From: Chloroflexota bacterium
GTDB lineage: Bacteria; Chloroflexota; Dehalococcoidia; GIF9; UBA5629
NCBI GenBank assembly: GCA_026389675.1
Contig: JAPLHJ010000218.1
Location: 1 to 6,109, forward strand
DNA: 6,109 nt
Direction of reading: 5' to 3'
Shown here: piece by piece, positions 6,092-6,109 of the stretch
How the letters are laid out: every line of letters begins with the position of its first letter
Numbering within the stretch: the stretch's first letter is position 1
Made by a program: the position numbers and the translations under genes
Notes under the pieces: generated by a model
Databases searched by the model: none
Seen by the model: only the letters and a program-made list of their open reading frames with translations
Told to the model about the DNA's origin: nothing

Positions 6092-6109
6092 ATGAGCAAA
6101 ACAGACAGG
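6092..6109 (+). CDS. Possible 5' end of a further gene (first six codons, MSKTDR)
   Basis: ATG 6092 is preceded by AAGGA (6080-6084) with a seven-base gap, a good ribosome site, and the frame is open to the window edge. Six codons are too few to identify a product. No convincing promoter is visible upstream; TTGACC at 6015-6020 resembles a -35 but lacks a good -10 at 16-18 bases. The gene would be divergent from rph. Confidence 0.4.

Overview
The window is an ordinary chromosomal stretch from an anaerobic-looking bacterium of roughly mid-50s % GC. Ile codons are often ATA in all the genes, so the block looks like one genome with no transferred segment. The protein sequences, especially the tRNA nucleotidyltransferase and the stand-alone uroporphyrinogen-decarboxylase-like protein, remind me of Chloroflexota of the Dehalococcoidia type. 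That placement is an inference from general resemblance, not from a search. I see no rRNA, tRNA, CRISPR array, insertion sequence, integrase or phage gene.

Layout: (1) 1-1217, minus strand: a CCA-adding / poly(A)-polymerase-type nucleotidyltransferase in two reading frames. The catalytic head (531-1217) ends at a TAG. The matching HD-domain half continues in another frame from 525 out through the left edge. Two extra bases (an AT repeat unit near 532-536) explain the break. (2) 1268-2371, minus strand: a URO-D-superfamily protein of unknown substrate. (3) 2447-4852, plus strand: a proB-proA operon encoding the first two steps of proline synthesis from glutamate. (4) 4865-5077, minus strand: a 70-residue protein with two membrane segments. 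(5) 5201-5920, minus strand: RNase PH. (6) 6092 to the right edge, plus strand: possibly the first six codons of a further gene.

How the genes relate: ProB and ProA work in sequence on an unstable intermediate and share one transcript. RNase PH trims tRNA 3' ends and the nucleotidyltransferase builds or repairs the CCA end, so two tRNA 3'-end enzymes sit in one window, but under separate promoters and not as an operon. The URO-D-like gene has no visible functional link to either group. No gap exceeds 300 bases; the longest are 5078-5200 (a promoter and a palindromic repeat) and 5921-6091 (the rph promoter and a possible short ORF).

The most notable points are the frameshift in the tRNA nucleotidyltransferase and two promoters placed so close to their genes that proB, and probably the nucleotidyltransferase, would be made from leaderless mRNAs. 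Three of the four promoters I can read have an extended -10 (TGN before the hexamer). I found no convincing new multi-gene system here.
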